A DNA stretch of 64,000 bases from assembly GCA_021205365.1 (NCBI GenBank), contig JAJPXP010000017.1:1-64000 (forward strand). Direction: 5' to 3'. Shown in pieces: positions 38,083 to 49,797 of this stretch. Numbering within the stretch: the stretch's first letter is position 1; each line of letters begins with the position of its first letter. The DNA is from Clostridia bacterium (GTDB lineage: Bacteria; Bacillota; Clostridia; Oscillospirales; Butyricicoccaceae). The translations under genes and the position numbers were made by a program. Under the pieces are notes generated by a model. It did not search any database. It had not been told where the DNA came from and saw nothing but the letters and a program-made list of their open reading frames with translations.

Positions 38083-40815
38083 TCAAATCTGCTGTCTCAA
38101 CTGTATTTCCTTCCAGTCATCTGCGGAAATCAATACCCTGCGGGGCTTGGAGCCTTCAAATGGCCCGACAATCCCACGCTGTTCCATCTGGTCCACCAGA
38201 CGGGCGGCACGTGCATAGCCCAGCTTCAAACGCCTTTGCAGCATGGAAACCGACGCCTGTCCGGATTCCACAACAATCTTGATCGCCTGCGGCAGCAGTT
38301 CATCCTCATCCTCTGCCGCGTGATAGCCGTCCCCTGAGGAGTCGGATTCCGCCTGACGTTCAATATGGTCGATCACTTCCTGTGAATATTCTACAGAAGC
38401 AGTTGCCTTCACATGGGAAATGACCCGTTCAATTTCCTCTGTGCTGACGAAGCAGCCCTGTATACGCAACGGTTTATTCAGGTTGATTGGAGAATACAGC
38501 ATATCGCCCTTGCCAATCAGCTTCTCTGCACCAGTCGTATCCAGAATGATACGGGATTCCACCTGGGATGCCACCGCGAAGGCAATACGGGATGGAATAT
38601 TGGACTTCATCAGTCCGGTGATGACATCCGTGGATGGCCGCTGGGTCGCAACAACCAGATGCATGCCCGCAGCACGTGCCTTCTGCGCAATACGGCAAAT
38701 GGAGGTTTCCACTTCCTTGGCAGCAACCATCATCAGATCTGCCAGCTCGTCAATGACAATGACAATCTGCGGAAGAACCTCCGGCCTGCGTGCCGGACTG
38801 GGCTCTTCACCGTCAATTTCCATGTTCGGTTCCTGCGCCTGCTGCTCCAGCTGCTGGCGGACAATCTGGTTATAATCCTCCAGGCCACGCACGCCTGTCG
38901 CGGCAAACAGGGCATACCGGCGCTCCATTTCACTCACGGCCCAGCTCAACGCGCCGGACGCCTTTTTCGGGTCTGTGACAACCGGAATCAATAGATGCGG
39001 GATGCCGTTATAATTGCCCAGCTCTACCATTTTGGGGTCGATCATAATCAATCTGACATCCTCCGGTGCAGATTTATACAGCAGGGAAATCAGGATAGAG
39101 TTGATGCACACCGATTTACCGGAACCGGTAGTACCGGCAATCAGCAGATGCGGCATTTTTGCAAGGTCGATGACCTGTGCTGTGCCTGTGATATCCTTGC
39201 CCAGCGCAACCGAAAGGCTTGCCCGAGACCGTTCAAAATTCCGTGAGCCGATCACATCACGCAGTGCAACCATCTGCACGGTTTTGTTCGGCACCTCGAT
39301 GCCGACAGCGAGCTTATCCGGGATCGGCGCAATGCGAACCGTATCGGCGCCAAGCGAAAGGGCAATATCGTCCGCCAGCGCTGTGATACGGGAGAATTTC
39401 ACACCGCGTTCTATCTGGATTTCAAACCGCGTAACCGACGGCCCGCGTACAATATTGATAATCTGTACATCGATGCCAAAGGAAGACAGCGTGTCTACCA
39501 GGCGTTCCGCACTTTCCTTTAATTCTGCACGTACACCGGCGCCGGATGCCTTCGGTGCCGCCCGCAGCAGATCAATGGGTGGATACAGATATTCCTGTAC
39601 CGGCATTTCCATGGCACTGGCAATTTCCTGATGCACCTGTGCATGAACTTCCTCTTTCGAAGGTTCGGATTCCTCCGGCGGCGCCGGAGGTGCATCTGCA
39701 TCCTGCGGCATAGGAATGGCATTTTCCCATGGTGGGAGATCTTCCTTCTGCGGCAAGCTGTCAGACGTGTCCGGTATGACCTCTGCCAGACGCTGTTTCC
39801 TTGCCATCCGGCGCTCATAGCGTTCACGGGATACCGCAGCAGCTTCTTCCTTGGCCTGTTCGAAGGCTTCCTGTTCAATCATATCGCACGGTATACTCTG
39901 CTGTTCCTCGGCTTCTGCCAGCGCGACAGCTTCCTGCTCGGCTTTGAGGCGTTCTGCCTTGCGCTTTGCACGCTCATTTCGCAGGAAAGTAAAGATATTG
40001 CCGCGTTTCTTCTTCCTTTTTCCGGATACAGCTGTATCTTCTTCCGTTTTTTGAGACTTTTTCTTCTTTGCGGGTGTGACAGTCATATCCTGCTCACGCA
40101 GCTGCTCCACATCTTCGATGAAAAATTCCCTTATTCCTGCATAGATCCGTGCTGGTGTGGTATTAAAGACGATGAGCAGGAAAATGCACATCACCAGAAC
40201 CAGCAGGATTTTTGCGCCCGTGGCGGACATCAGGACGCTGAGTACCGTTGCCAGCATACCGCCGATGACACCGCCCATATGTAAGGACTGCCCTTGCTGC
40301 CACAGCGTGATGATGCTGGTAAAGGACAGTGTCATGCGCGGGTTGACGAGAATGCAGTGGGCCAGTGCGCTCCAGAGGATTGGGAACAATGTGATGCATA
40401 CCACACGGAGCCGTACCGGCTGCATGTCGCACAGGGCAAACATACCGCCAATGCACAGGAAAATCCAGAAGAAACTGGTGCTCCAACCAAGCAATCCGCC
40501 AGTCAGGTGCAGAATCCCGGTGAGCAGGACACCGTCCAGCCGGCACAATGCCAGCACCAGAATAACTGCAAGCAGCAGCAGACCGACGCCCACTGCCACA
40601 TTATTCCATGCCTGTGTGGTCTGCTGGGAGCCTGTCCTGCGGGTGCGTGTACCCGTTGATTTTGTTGTTTTTCTGCGCGTTGTGCTGCCGGAGGAAGTAC
40701 GCTTCCGCGTACTGCTGCGGGATCGGGTCCCCGTCTTCCGTTTGGTTCCGGCTGCCGCAGACTTCTTCGTCGATGATTTCTTTGCAGACGAAGTGGATTT
40801 CTTTGTTGATGCCAA
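38083..40815 (-). CDS. ftsK: DNA translocase FtsK/SpoIIIE
   Basis: N-terminal TMs, PHLLIAGTTGSGKSVCINSIL Walker A, C-terminal gamma winged helix; likely TTG start at 40815 with aggtg RBS (track ATG 40872). Confidence 0.95.
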   Translation of the reverse strand: MASTKKSTSSAKKSSTKKSAAAGTKRKTGTRSRSSTRKRTSSGSTTRRKTTKSTGTRTRRTGSQQTTQAWNNVAVGVGLLLLAVILVLALCRLDGVLLTGILHLTGGLLGWSTSFFWIFLCIGGMFALCDMQPVRLRVVCITLFPILWSALAHCILVNPRMTLSFTSIITLWQQGQSLHMGGVIGGMLATVLSVLMSATGAKILLVLVMCIFLLIVFNTTPARIYAGIREFFIEDVEQLREQDMTVTPAKKKKSQKTEEDTAVSGKRKKKRGNIFTFLRNERAKRKAERLKAEQEAVALAEAEEQQSIPCDMIEQEAFEQAKEEAAAVSRERYERRMARKQRLAEVIPDTSDSLPQKEDLPPWENAIPMPQDADAPPAPPEESEPSKEEVHAQVHQEIASAMEMPVQEYLYPPIDLLRAAPKASGAGVRAELKESAERLVDTLSSFGIDVQIINIVRGPSVTRFEIQIERGVKFSRITALADDIALSLGADTVRIAPIPDKLAVGIEVPNKTVQMVALRDVIGSRNFERSRASLSVALGKDITGTAQVIDLAKMPHLLIAGTTGSGKSVCINSILISLLYKSAPEDVRLIMIDPKMVELGNYNGIPHLLIPVVTDPKKASGALSWAVSEMERRYALFAATGVRGLEDYNQIVRQQLEQQAQEPNMEIDGEEPSPARRPEVLPQIVIVIDELADLMMVAAKEVETSICRIAQKARAAGMHLVVATQRPSTDVITGLMKSNIPSRIAFAVASQVESRIILDTTGAEKLIGKGDMLYSPINLNKPLRIQGCFVSTEEIERVISHVKATASVEYSQEVIDHIERQAESDSSGDGYHAAEDEDELLPQAIKIVVESGQASVSMLQRRLKLGYARAARLVDQMEQRGIVGPFEGSKPRRVLISADDWKEIQLRQQI

Positions 40816-41050
40816 TGTAATATAACACCTGCTTTCCCTGCTATCGTACCATAAAACCGGAAAAATTGCCACATTGACCGTTGCATTTTTCCGCGCAGGT
40901 ATGTATTCTATAATAGACAGGGTTTATCACGTGGAAAAACTGTCTTTTTCTGCCGGTTCTGCAAAAGTTTTTTTGTCCATCTGCGGAATTGTTCATACTT
41001 TTGTAATAGCCGCCTGTTATACTTACTTCTCAAGAAAGGAACTGTGTCCT

Positions 41051-41848
41051 TTGAATATAGCCATTATTCTCAGCTATGACGGCACAGCCTACCATGGCTG
41101 GCAGACACAGCGGAATGCTATTTCCGTCCAGCAGACTGTCACCGAAGCAATTGCAGCGCTGCTGGGACAGGAGGTTTCCGTTTCCGGTGTCGGCCGCACA
41201 GATGCGGGCGTACATGCCAGGCGTTATGTCGCAAACTTCCATGCGGACTGCACCATTCCAATGGACCGCCTGCCGCTTGCCATCAATTCCCATCTGCCGA
41301 TGGATATTGCGGTTTCCGGCGCTGCCGTCGTGCCGGATTCCTTTGACGCACGTTTTTCCTGTACCAGAAAGGAATATACTTACCTCATCTGTCCGGGCAA
41401 AATCCGTGACCCATTTGCTGTCAGCCGCAGCTATTTCTATCCCTATCCGCTGGACGTGGGTGCCATGCAGCGGGCAGCACAATACTTTATCGGGCGGCAG
41501 GATTTTGCAGCAGTCCGTTCTATGGGAACACCGGTAAAATCCACAGTTCGTGAAATTTTCACCTGCAGTGCAGATACGGTTGGCAGTTATGTCCGTATCC
41601 GTGTTTCCGCTGACGGTTTCCTGTATAACATGGTACGTGCCATTTCCGGCACACTGCTATATGCCGGGCAGGGAAAATTCCCGCCGGAGGATATCCCCCG
41701 GATTCTCGCCAGCTGTGACCGGGAGCAGGCAGGACCTACCCTGCCGCCGCAGGGCCTGTACATGAGCCGCCTGTGGTATGACGATACGCCTGCGCTGGAG
41801 CCGTTCCAGCTCACCAGGGAATGGAACGTATCAGGAGGTCTGCTATAA
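41051..41848 (+). CDS. truA: tRNA pseudouridine(38-40) synthase TruA
   Basis: NIAIILSYDGTAYHGWQTQ, GVGRTDAGVHARRYVANF; probable TTG start at 41051 after aagaaaggaac. Confidence 0.95.
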   Translation: MNIAIILSYDGTAYHGWQTQRNAISVQQTVTEAIAALLGQEVSVSGVGRTDAGVHARRYVANFHADCTIPMDRLPLAINSHLPMDIAVSGAAVVPDSFDARFSCTRKEYTYLICPGKIRDPFAVSRSYFYPYPLDVGAMQRAAQYFIGRQDFAAVRSMGTPVKSTVREIFTCSADTVGSYVRIRVSADGFLYNMVRAISGTLLYAGQGKFPPEDIPRILASCDREQAGPTLPPQGLYMSRLWYDDTPALEPFQLTREWNVSGGLL

Positions 41849-43077
41849 TGAAAAAATTTCGCCCTTCCCGCCGGGATTACCTGACGGAAAACAGCACGGA
41901 CCCTGCGCTGCGCACCATATACCGTATCCGGCATTATGTCGGCTGGCTGCTGGCGGCCGTTTCTATTTTATTTGTCGCGCTGAACCTTCAGCTGTTTACC
42001 CCGGCAAGCCTGAAAAATATCCGTTCCTCCCTGCAGGCAGCTTCTCTGGTTTCTGCCGGGGACACGACGGTGATCTCGTATCCGTCCGGTTCTACCAAAT
42101 GCATCCTGCCCTTTGGCAACGGCATCGCCATCTGCTCGGACAATGCATTGAATTTCGAGCTGCCGAGTAAATATTCCCAGATGGAAATGACCCTGACCTA
42201 TGCCAATCCGGTCATGCGTGCCTCGAACCAGTACCTGCTGGTATTTGACCGCAACGCATACCGTTTTACGGTGACCAACACACTTTCCGAGCTGTATTCA
42301 CAGACCATGACGTCTCCGATTACCAATGCGGATATTGCCACCAACGGCAGCGTCGCCATCGTCACGGACGAAGCAGGCTACAAAAGTGCGGTCACGGTCT
42401 ACAACATTGACAACGAACAGCTGTATAAATGGTCCTCTCCCGACTATTATATTATGTCAGCTGTACTTTCTTCTGACGGGCGCAGGCTTGCAATATTCTG
42501 CTTCAAACAGGATGGCCTTACCCTGACCTCCCGTCTGTTTTTCACCGACATCAGCTCGTCTGAAAGCCCGGAAAACGGTGTGGATATGAACAGTAACCTT
42601 GTTCTCGGCATGAAATTCCTGGGCAACAACACCGTATGTGCTGTCTGCGACAATGCCACTTATGTTATTTCGCGCAGCGGCCAGATCCGGTATCAGACGG
42701 AATACTCCTCGGATGACCTGATTGCATTCGACCTTGCAGAAGACTGCGTTGCGCTGGCAACGGAGGCCTATTCACAGACCAGCCGTGCGGAAATTGTCCT
42801 GATCAATGCCCGTGGAACAGCATCCCGCAATCCATTGAGCCTGTCGACTGAGCCGGATTCCATCAGCTATTGTGACGGACGTCTTGCAGTTCTGACCGGC
42901 GATAGTGTAACCTTTTACTCCAAGAGTCTGCGTGAAATTGACCAGCAGACCAACCTTGCGGGCGTCTCCCGCATTTATATGCGCTCCGGCGGAACAGCCA
43001 TTGCCCTGTTTAACAGTCAGGCCCGTGTGCTGACCATCGGCAACCCGTTAAAAGACCTGAATTCCGACGATGATTAA
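41848..43077 (+). CDS. DUF5711-family protein
   Basis: N-terminal TM and beta-propeller-like repeats; ATG overlaps truA stop. Confidence 0.7.
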   Translation: MKKFRPSRRDYLTENSTDPALRTIYRIRHYVGWLLAAVSILFVALNLQLFTPASLKNIRSSLQAASLVSAGDTTVISYPSGSTKCILPFGNGIAICSDNALNFELPSKYSQMEMTLTYANPVMRASNQYLLVFDRNAYRFTVTNTLSELYSQTMTSPITNADIATNGSVAIVTDEAGYKSAVTVYNIDNEQLYKWSSPDYYIMSAVLSSDGRRLAIFCFKQDGLTLTSRLFFTDISSSESPENGVDMNSNLVLGMKFLGNNTVCAVCDNATYVISRSGQIRYQTEYSSDDLIAFDLAEDCVALATEAYSQTSRAEIVLINARGTASRNPLSLSTEPDSISYCDGRLAVLTGDSVTFYSKSLREIDQQTNLAGVSRIYMRSGGTAIALFNSQARVLTIGNPLKDLNSDDD

Positions 43078-43109
43078 GCCGCCGGTACCTTTGAAAGGAC
43101 GGAATTTGT

Positions 43110-43787
43110 ATGACCACTGTTGACTGGATTATTTTACTTGTTATTATCGTATACGTGATTGCAGGCATCCGAAAGGGCTTTATTGCCACCATCGCCAGTG
43201 CTCTTGGCTCTATTGTTGCGCTGGTGGGCGCACTGATTGCCGCATCACAGCTGAAAGCACCGGTAGGTACTTTCCTCGCACCTCATCTGACACAGTCTGT
43301 CAGCGAGCATATCCCCGAGCTGAATACCTATTCCGGTTCCGCAAACGATCTCTGGAACAGCATTTCCGGCTATCTGCAGAGCATCCTCACTGCACACGGC
43401 ATTTCCCTGGACGAATCCAGCGAAGACCCTGCCAACATCCTGCTGAACGCCATTTCACAGGCGGTCGGTGAATCCATGGCATATATTGTCATCTTCTTCG
43501 TCGCTTTCATCGTGCTCCGGGCACTCATCCACATGGTGGTTTCCGTGCTCGATCTCATTGCCGGCCTTCCGGTTATCAGCTCCTTCAATGCGCTGCTGGG
43601 CGGCGTTGTCGGCCTGATTACCGGCCTGCTGCTGTGTACCATCGTGCTGTGGGCAATCAAGCTGGTTGTTCCATCCGCTTATTCCGATGCCGGTATGCTT
43701 TCACCATCTGTTATGTCCAACTCCACCATCGCCAGCAAGCTGGTAGGCTGGAATGACGGCGTTTCCCTGTTTGAAAACGTCCCGTGA
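43110..43787 (+). CDS. CvpA family protein
   Basis: VDWIILLVIIVYVIAGIRKGFIATIASALGSIVALVGALIAA. Confidence 0.85.
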   Translation: MTTVDWIILLVIIVYVIAGIRKGFIATIASALGSIVALVGALIAASQLKAPVGTFLAPHLTQSVSEHIPELNTYSGSANDLWNSISGYLQSILTAHGISLDESSEDPANILLNAISQAVGESMAYIVIFFVAFIVLRALIHMVVSVLDLIAGLPVISSFNALLGGVVGLITGLLLCTIVLWAIKLVVPSAYSDAGMLSPSVMSNSTIASKLVGWNDGVSLFENVP

Positions 43788-43927
43788 AACGATTGATTTG
43801 AAAGAAACTGCGAAAGACTGATTATACTATATCACACAGCCTGCGCACTGGCGCAGTGTTACGTTAACGAAGGGCTTACTCTGCCTGTCGGCACGAAATC
43901 CCCCTCAAAGAAAGGAAAAATACCCCT

Positions 43928-46252
43928 ATGCATATGCCACTTTGCTCCCGCTGCCACAAGAATGTAGCAGTTGTGTTTATCTCCAAACTGGAGGAAGGTT
44001 CCGCATCCAACGAAGGCTATTGTCTGAAATGCGCCCGTGAACTGGGCCTCAAGCCGATTGACGGCTTAATGCGCCAGATGGGCATTACGGAAGATGACCT
44101 CGACCAGATCACCGATGAAATGTCCAACATGCAGGCGCTTGCCACAACCGATGAGGACTATGATCCGGGTGAGCAGGAAGAGGACGATTCCTTTGACTTC
44201 GGCGGTACACATACTTTCCCGTTTCTGGAAAAAATGTTTTCCCGCGGCAATGATGCCGACCCCAAGCCGGAAACCGGAACAAACCGCAGCAATAACGAAA
44301 ATCAGGCAGATCTCCGGCAGAAGAAAAAAGAAGCCAAAAAACGCAAGAATCTGTCTGCCTATTGCACAGATTTAACGGCACGCGCCCGTCTGGGCAAGCT
44401 GGATGCGATCATTGGCCGGGAAAGTGAGACGGAACGCGTCATCCAGATTCTGAACCGCCGTCAGAAGAACAATCCCTGCCTGATCGGTGAACCGGGCGTC
44501 GGCAAGACCGCCGTTGCAGAAGGTCTCGCCATCCGTATCGCCAATGGTGATGTACCTTATAAGCTGAAAAACAAAGAGGTCCATCTGCTTGACCTGACCT
44601 CCCTTGTTGCCGGAACCCAGTTCCGCGGTCAGTTTGAAGGCCGTATGAAGGGTCTGATTAACGAAGTCAAGTCGCTGGGCAATATTATTCTGGTTATCGA
44701 TGAGGTGCACAATATCGTCGGCGCCGGTGATGCGGAAGGCTCCATGAATGCCGCAAACATTTTGAAGCCTGCGCTGTCCCGCGGTGAAATTCAGGTGATC
44801 GGCGCGACCACCTTTGCAGAATACCGCAAATATATTGAAAAGGACGCCGCTTTGGAGCGCCGTTTCCAGCCGGTTTCCATCGGCGAGCCGTCCATTGACG
44901 ACACCACCAAAATCCTGCAGGGCGTCCGTGGTTATTATGAAACCTTCCACGGTGTGCATATTTCCGATGCCATCTGCCATCAGGCGGCTGCCCTGTCGGA
45001 ACGCTATATCACAGACCGTTATCTGCCGGATAAGGCAATCGACCTGATTGATGAAGCCTGCTCCCGCCTAAACCTCGACAGCCCGGCTACCGCACAGATC
45101 CCGGAGCTGCAGGACACGCTGGAGGATATCCATGACCAGCAGGATGATCTGCTGCAGCAGGAACAGAACAACGAAGTCTATGAACGCATGGCCGAGCTGA
45201 AAAGCCTCGAGCTGCAGACGGAAAATAAACTGGCAGAGCTGCGCCAGGTTCCGGTACCAGAGCTGACCTCGGAACATCTGGCAGCTGTTATCGAGCTTTG
45301 GACCGGTGTACCAGCATCCAAGGTTTGTGAACAGGAATTTTCCCGCCTGATTGGCCTGGAAGACCGCCTGCACCAGCGCGTTGTCGGCCAGGAAAAGGCT
45401 GTCACAGCTGTTGCACATGCGGTTCGCCGTTCCCGTGCGGGCATCAGCCCGAAGCACAAGCCGGTTTCCTTCCTGTTTGTCGGTCCGACCGGCGTTGGCA
45501 AAACCGAGCTGGTCAAAGCACTGGCCGAAGATCTCTTTGACACACCGGAAGCGCTCATCCGCCTGGATATGTCGGAATATATGGAAAAGCACACGGTTTC
45601 CCGTCTGATCGGTTCCCCTCCGGGATACGTCGGCTTCGATGAAGCAGGCCAGCTGACCGAGAAAATCCGCAGGCGCCCGTATTCTGTTGTCCTGTTCGAT
45701 GAAATTGAAAAGGCACATCCGGATGTCCTGAATATTCTGCTGCAGGTTCTGGATGACGGCAGGATTACCGACGCGCAGGGGCGCACGGTGTCCTTTGAAA
45801 ATGCCATTATCATCATGACCTCCAATGCAGGCTCTGACCGTTCCGGCGGTTCTGTCGGCTTCGGCAAGACGGTTTCCGAGCAGGATGAAGCCCGTGCACT
45901 CAAAGCACTGGAGGAAATCATGCGTCCGGAATTTCTCAACCGTATTGATGATATTATTTCCTTCTCCCACCTCACCAAGGACGATTTCCATGGTATTGCA
46001 GCAATCATGCTGAACCAGCTCAAGGAAACCCTTGCAGATACCGGTATCCGCCTGAGCTGGGATGATTCCCTTGTGGATTATCTGGTGGAGGAATCCTTCT
46101 CCGTCAAATTTGGTGCACGTAACCTGCGCCGCACCATTGAGAAAAATGTGGAGGATGAGCTGGCAAACCGTATCATCGCATCATGGGAGCGTCCGCTCAG
46201 CGGCGCACATGTCACAGCAGATGAAACCGGTGTGCATATCCAGACGATTTAA
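43928..46252 (+). CDS. ATP-dependent Clp protease ATP-binding subunit (ClpE-like, N-terminal zinc finger)
   Basis: CSRCHKN...CLKC zinc finger; two AAA+ modules [13 protein letters not shown] and [14 protein letters not shown]. Confidence 0.93.
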   Translation: MHMPLCSRCHKNVAVVFISKLEEGSASNEGYCLKCARELGLKPIDGLMRQMGITEDDLDQITDEMSNMQALATTDEDYDPGEQEEDDSFDFGGTHTFPFLEKMFSRGNDADPKPETGTNRSNNENQADLRQKKKEAKKRKNLSAYCTDLTARARLGKLDAIIGRESETERVIQILNRRQKNNPCLIGEPGVGKTAVAEGLAIRIANGDVPYKLKNKEVHLLDLTSLVAGTQFRGQFEGRMKGLINEVKSLGNIILVIDEVHNIVGAGDAEGSMNAANILKPALSRGEIQVIGATTFAEYRKYIEKDAALERRFQPVSIGEPSIDDTTKILQGVRGYYETFHGVHISDAICHQAAALSERYITDRYLPDKAIDLIDEACSRLNLDSPATAQIPELQDTLEDIHDQQDDLLQQEQNNEVYERMAELKSLELQTENKLAELRQVPVPELTSEHLAAVIELWTGVPASKVCEQEFSRLIGLEDRLHQRVVGQEKAVTAVAHAVRRSRAGISPKHKPVSFLFVGPTGVGKTELVKALAEDLFDTPEALIRLDMSEYMEKHTVSRLIGSPPGYVGFDEAGQLTEKIRRRPYSVVLFDEIEKAHPDVLNILLQVLDDGRITDAQGRTVSFENAIIIMTSNAGSDRSGGSVGFGKTVSEQDEARALKALEEIMRPEFLNRIDDIISFSHLTKDDFHGIAAIMLNQLKETLADTGIRLSWDDSLVDYLVEESFSVKFGARNLRRTIEKNVEDELANRIIASWERPLSGAHVTADETGVHIQTI

Positions 46253-46347
46253 AAAAGCAAAACCGCCAGCCTCCCTCCTCTGAGGGAGGCTGGGATGGTT
46301 GAATGTTCCATCCCTTCCCCTATTCTAGTATTCCGAGGTACATAACT

Positions 46348-46557
46348 ATGTGGAGACCGATTTTAATTGTTATTCTGGTAATCCTCCTGATTCCATCTGT
46401 CACGTTGATGCGCCAGGTGGAGGATTTAAAGCGCCGGGGCAAAAAGGAAGAAGCTGCAAAAAAACAAAAAACCCTCAACTGGTTCAGCCGTGCGCTGATC
46501 GTGCTGTTTCTCTGCGTCCTTGCCGTCACCATGTATAACATTTACTTTGCAAAATAA
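46348..46557 (+). CDS. small hypothetical membrane protein
   Basis: MWRPILIVILVILLIPSVTLMRQVEDLKRRGKKEEAAKKQKTLNWFSRALIVLFLCVLAVTMYNIYFAK. Confidence 0.6.
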   Translation: MWRPILIVILVILLIPSVTLMRQVEDLKRRGKKEEAAKKQKTLNWFSRALIVLFLCVLAVTMYNIYFAK

Positions 46558-46647
46558 TTTTTTGCCTTTTTTTCTCAAAATTTATTCATTTTTCTCTTGA
46601 CAATCTTCCCTTCGGTTGTTATACTAATTAAGCATTGTGAAAAGCCT

Positions 46648-46721
46648 GCGGGTGTAGTTCAATGGTAGAATGTCAGCCTTCCAAGCTGAACACGTGGGTT
46701 CGATTCCCATCACCCGCTCCA
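46648..46721 (+). tRNA. tRNA-Gly (TCC)
   Basis: cloverleaf gcgggtgtagttcaatggtagaatgtcagccttccaagctg...cacccgctCCA; anticodon TCC. Confidence 0.96.
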
Positions 46722-46767
46722 CTTGATTTTTTTACATCACATGCAGGCACAGACAAAAGACATGTAT

Positions 46768-46844
<77 letters not shown>

Positions 46845-46880
46845 TTCTAATTGAGTCCCAATGTGCAATTGGTTTATATG

Positions 46881-46957
<77 letters not shown>

Positions 46958-47031
46958 TTTTACTTCTTCACGGTGCTTGACATTGTGAAGAACATTTTTT
47001 ATAAGGGGCTTTCGGTTTCCTGCGAAGCTAT

Positions 47032-47106
47032 GGGGGCGTCGCCAAGTGGTTAAGGCACCAGACTTTGACTCTAGTATCGCAGGTTCAACTCCTGCCGCCC
47101 CTGCCA
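47032..47106 (+). tRNA. tRNA-Gln (TTG)
   Basis: gggggcgtcgccaagtggttaaggcaccagactttgactctag...cgcccctgCCA; anticodon TTG. Confidence 0.94.
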
Positions 47107-47110
47107 ATGC

Positions 47111-47186
47111 GGTCCATTAGCTCAGTAGGTAGAGCATCTGCCTTTTAAGCAGAGGGTCCGGGGTTCGAACCCCCGATGGGCCACCA
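47111..47186 (+). tRNA. tRNA-Lys (TTT)
   Basis: ggtccattagctcagtaggtagagcatctgccttttaagcag...atgggccaCCA; anticodon TTT. Confidence 0.96.
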
Positions 47187-47188
47187 TG

Positions 47189-47226
47189 CCGGAGCAAGCG
47201 TGATAACGCTTGCTCCGGTTTTTTCT
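47189..47226 (+). terminator. terminator of the tRNA cluster
   Basis: ccggagcaagcgtgataacgcttgctccggttttttc. Confidence 0.9.
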
Positions 47227-47452
47227 TTACAAAAATCAGCCCGCATATGGAAATACGTGCGAAGTGCAATCATCAGGGACATAGCGCCCGCGAAGAAAAA
47301 ACGGCAATGCAAAGCCTTTACAGATTTCAAACAGAACACCGTACAGGGCGTTGCCCAATGGCTGGGCACACATGGGAAATATGCCTCTTGCAACTCCCGT
47401 CTCCGTGCATTATACTAAAATTAGGAAAAACATTTCAAGGAGGGAGCAACCC

Positions 47453-47974
47453 ATGAATAACGTCATTCAGAATATGCTGGACCGGCATTCCTGCCGCGCA
47501 TTTACAGACCAGCCGATTGAACAGGAAAAAATCAATGACCTGATTACCGCTGCCCTGTGGGCGCCCTCTAGCAATAACTGCCAGACATGGCATTTCACCA
47601 TGATTACCAATACGGAAAAAATCCAAAGGCTTGCTTCTGCCGTCCGGGAGGCAGATAGCCGTCCGGCAAATTACAATTTCTTTGCTCCGGCAGCCTTTTT
47701 CATTGTATCCGGTGAACGCGATAACCGCAACTGCTTCCTGGATGGCGCTGCTGCTATGGAAAATGTCCTGCTCGCTGCAACTTCGCTGGGTTTGGGAAGC
47801 TGCTGGATCAATCAGGTGCGTGACGTATGCGATAACCCACAGGTTCGCGCGATCCTGACGGAATATGGTGTACCGGAAAACCATATTGTCAATGCATCTG
47901 CTGCCATTGGCTATGCAGCCAAGCCTGCCGTTGTCCATGAGCGCAAGGCAAATCTTGTTTCAATTGTAGATTAA
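47453..47974 (+). CDS. nitroreductase family protein
   Basis: MLDRHSCRAFTDQPIEQEKINDLITAALWAPSSNNCQTWHF; GLGSCWI. Confidence 0.92.
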   Translation: MNNVIQNMLDRHSCRAFTDQPIEQEKINDLITAALWAPSSNNCQTWHFTMITNTEKIQRLASAVREADSRPANYNFFAPAAFFIVSGERDNRNCFLDGAAAMENVLLAATSLGLGSCWINQVRDVCDNPQVRAILTEYGVPENHIVNASAAIGYAAKPAVVHERKANLVSIVD

Positions 47975-48012
47975 CCAACGATGATATGATATTTTGGGAA
48001 AAGGAGGCCACA

Positions 48013-48744
48013 ATGGATTTACAGCAGAAAATCGCTGCCCTGCAGCAAATGATCGATGAATCAAAGAAAATTGTATTTTTTGGCGGCGCCGGTGTTTCAA
48101 CAGAAAGCGGTATCCCGGATTTCCGCAGTGTGGATGGATTATATAACCAGAAATATAAATTCCCGCCGGAAACCATTCTCAGCCATTCCTTTTTCATGTC
48201 GGAAACCGAAGAATTTTATCGTTTTTATCAGGAAAAAATGCTGGAATTGGACGCCCAGCCAAATGCAGCCCATCGCAAGCTGGCTGAACTGGAACAGGCT
48301 GGCAAGCTAACTGCCGTCATTACCCAGAATATTGACGGCCTGCATCAGGCAGCCGGAAGCAAAAAAGTATATGAGCTGCACGGTTCCGTCCACCGCAATT
48401 ATTGCCGCCGTTGCGGAAAATTTTACGATGCCCGTTATGTCAAAGCCTGCGGCGGCGTACCGAAATGCGAATGCGGCGGTACTCTGAAGCCGGATGTCGT
48501 GCTGTATGAAGAATCTCTAGACGATCGGTGCATTACAGACAGCATCAATGCCATTGCACAGGCCGATATGATGATAATTGGCGGCACTTCCCTGGCAGTT
48601 TACCCGGCTGCAGGCCTGATTCAGTATTTCCGCGGCAAAAACCTTGTTGTCATCAATAAGGGGCAGACACAGCGCTCCACCGGCGCCAATCTGACCATTG
48701 ACGCACCCATTGGCAAAGTGATGAGCCAGATTATAGTACGATAA
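48013..48744 (+). CDS. NAD-dependent protein deacylase, Sir2 family
   Basis: FFGGAGVSTESGIPDFRSVDGLY; ITQNIDGLHQAAGS; zinc-binding CRRC...CECGG. Confidence 0.95.
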   Translation: MDLQQKIAALQQMIDESKKIVFFGGAGVSTESGIPDFRSVDGLYNQKYKFPPETILSHSFFMSETEEFYRFYQEKMLELDAQPNAAHRKLAELEQAGKLTAVITQNIDGLHQAAGSKKVYELHGSVHRNYCRRCGKFYDARYVKACGGVPKCECGGTLKPDVVLYEESLDDRCITDSINAIAQADMMIIGGTSLAVYPAAGLIQYFRGKNLVVINKGQTQRSTGANLTIDAPIGKVMSQIIVR

Positions 48745-48756
48745 AACCAGACAAAG

Positions 48757-48795
48757 AAAAGACGCTCTCCGAATTTCCAGAGAGCGTCTTTTTAT
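48757..48795. terminator. bidirectional terminator
   Basis: aagacgctctccgaatttccagagagcgtctttttat. Confidence 0.8.
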
Positions 48796-48805
48796 ATTCG
48801 AATCA

Positions 48806-49456
48806 TTACGTTTTTTTAGTAGTCGTATACTTTTCGCTGATGTATCCGGTCTTTCCGTTATACTTGATCTCATACCAGCCATTCTGCAGCTTATAGGTTG
48901 TCACAGCGGTCCCCTTTTTCAGCACGCCCAGCTTCTTGCCGTTCTTATTGGCTGCTGCACGTACATTCAGATCTGCCGTGGTATACACCGTCTTGGTTGC
49001 CTCCTCCGGCTTTTTGGTGGTCATATACTTTGCACTGATGTACGCAGTCTTGCCGTTATACTCAATTTCACACCAGTCATTCTTGGTAGATTTCACTTCC
49101 ACAGCAGCATTCTTCTCCAGCGTGCCGAGCTTCGTTGCCGATGTATTCGGTGCTGCACGCACATTCAGCTTGCTCGCTGTCACATAAGCCGTTACCGTTG
49201 TATCTGCATTGTTCAAAAATCTTTTGTATACATAGCCAGTCTTATCCTTGTACTTGACCTGAATCCAGTTACCAGAATTGCCTAGCTTTTCTGCCGTTGC
49301 GTTTTTCGGCAGAACGCATACAACCGAAGCGCTGTTATCTGGTCCGCTGCGGATATTCACTGCGGTATTTGCCGTGACATCAGCTGCCCATGCATTTGCG
49401 CACACTGCAACAGCTGCGGCAGTCCCCATTAATGCGCATTTCCATTTCTTCTGCAT
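48806..49456 (-). CDS. secreted protein with tandem bacterial SH3 (SH3_3) domains
   Basis: signal peptide; repeats LNVRAAPNTSATKLGTLEKNAAVEV, LNVRAAANKNGKKLGVLKKGTAV. Confidence 0.88.
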   Translation of the reverse strand: MQKKWKCALMGTAAAVAVCANAWAADVTANTAVNIRSGPDNSASVVCVLPKNATAEKLGNSGNWIQVKYKDKTGYVYKRFLNNADTTVTAYVTASKLNVRAAPNTSATKLGTLEKNAAVEVKSTKNDWCEIEYNGKTAYISAKYMTTKKPEEATKTVYTTADLNVRAAANKNGKKLGVLKKGTAVTTYKLQNGWYEIKYNGKTGYISEKYTTTKKT

Positions 49457-49797
49457 CGTCATGATAATCCCTCCCATTTTAGTATTTTGTACAGTTTGTC
49501 CGCCCTACGCGGCGGTTCTATCATCTATTTATATTGTAACATGCTATTGTTTACAAAACAACATCGCCATCGTTACAATTCCACACCAAATCTCTTTTTT
49601 ATCGTATTTTTTTGTTCAAAATATAAAAAAATAATATCTTTTCGTGATGGCTGTCCAGCAGGAACGCAGCGGGTGGTGTATGGACAGAAAAACAAAAGAT
49701 GCCCTCCGGGTTTCCAGAGGACATCCTTATGTATGTGAAGCAGGGATAGCTTTTTTACAATTGTATACTGCACCTGGCTGGTGCCAGTTCCGTATTC

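Noticed and set aside
45068-46023. minus-strand ORFs of ~300 aa inside the ClpE-like gene
   Set aside because: Antisense shadows of a highly conserved AAA+ gene.
47189-47418. short ORFs after the tRNA cluster (47145-47418)
   Set aside because: They overlap tRNA-Lys and its terminator, and repeat tRNA-derived peptide strings; not coding.
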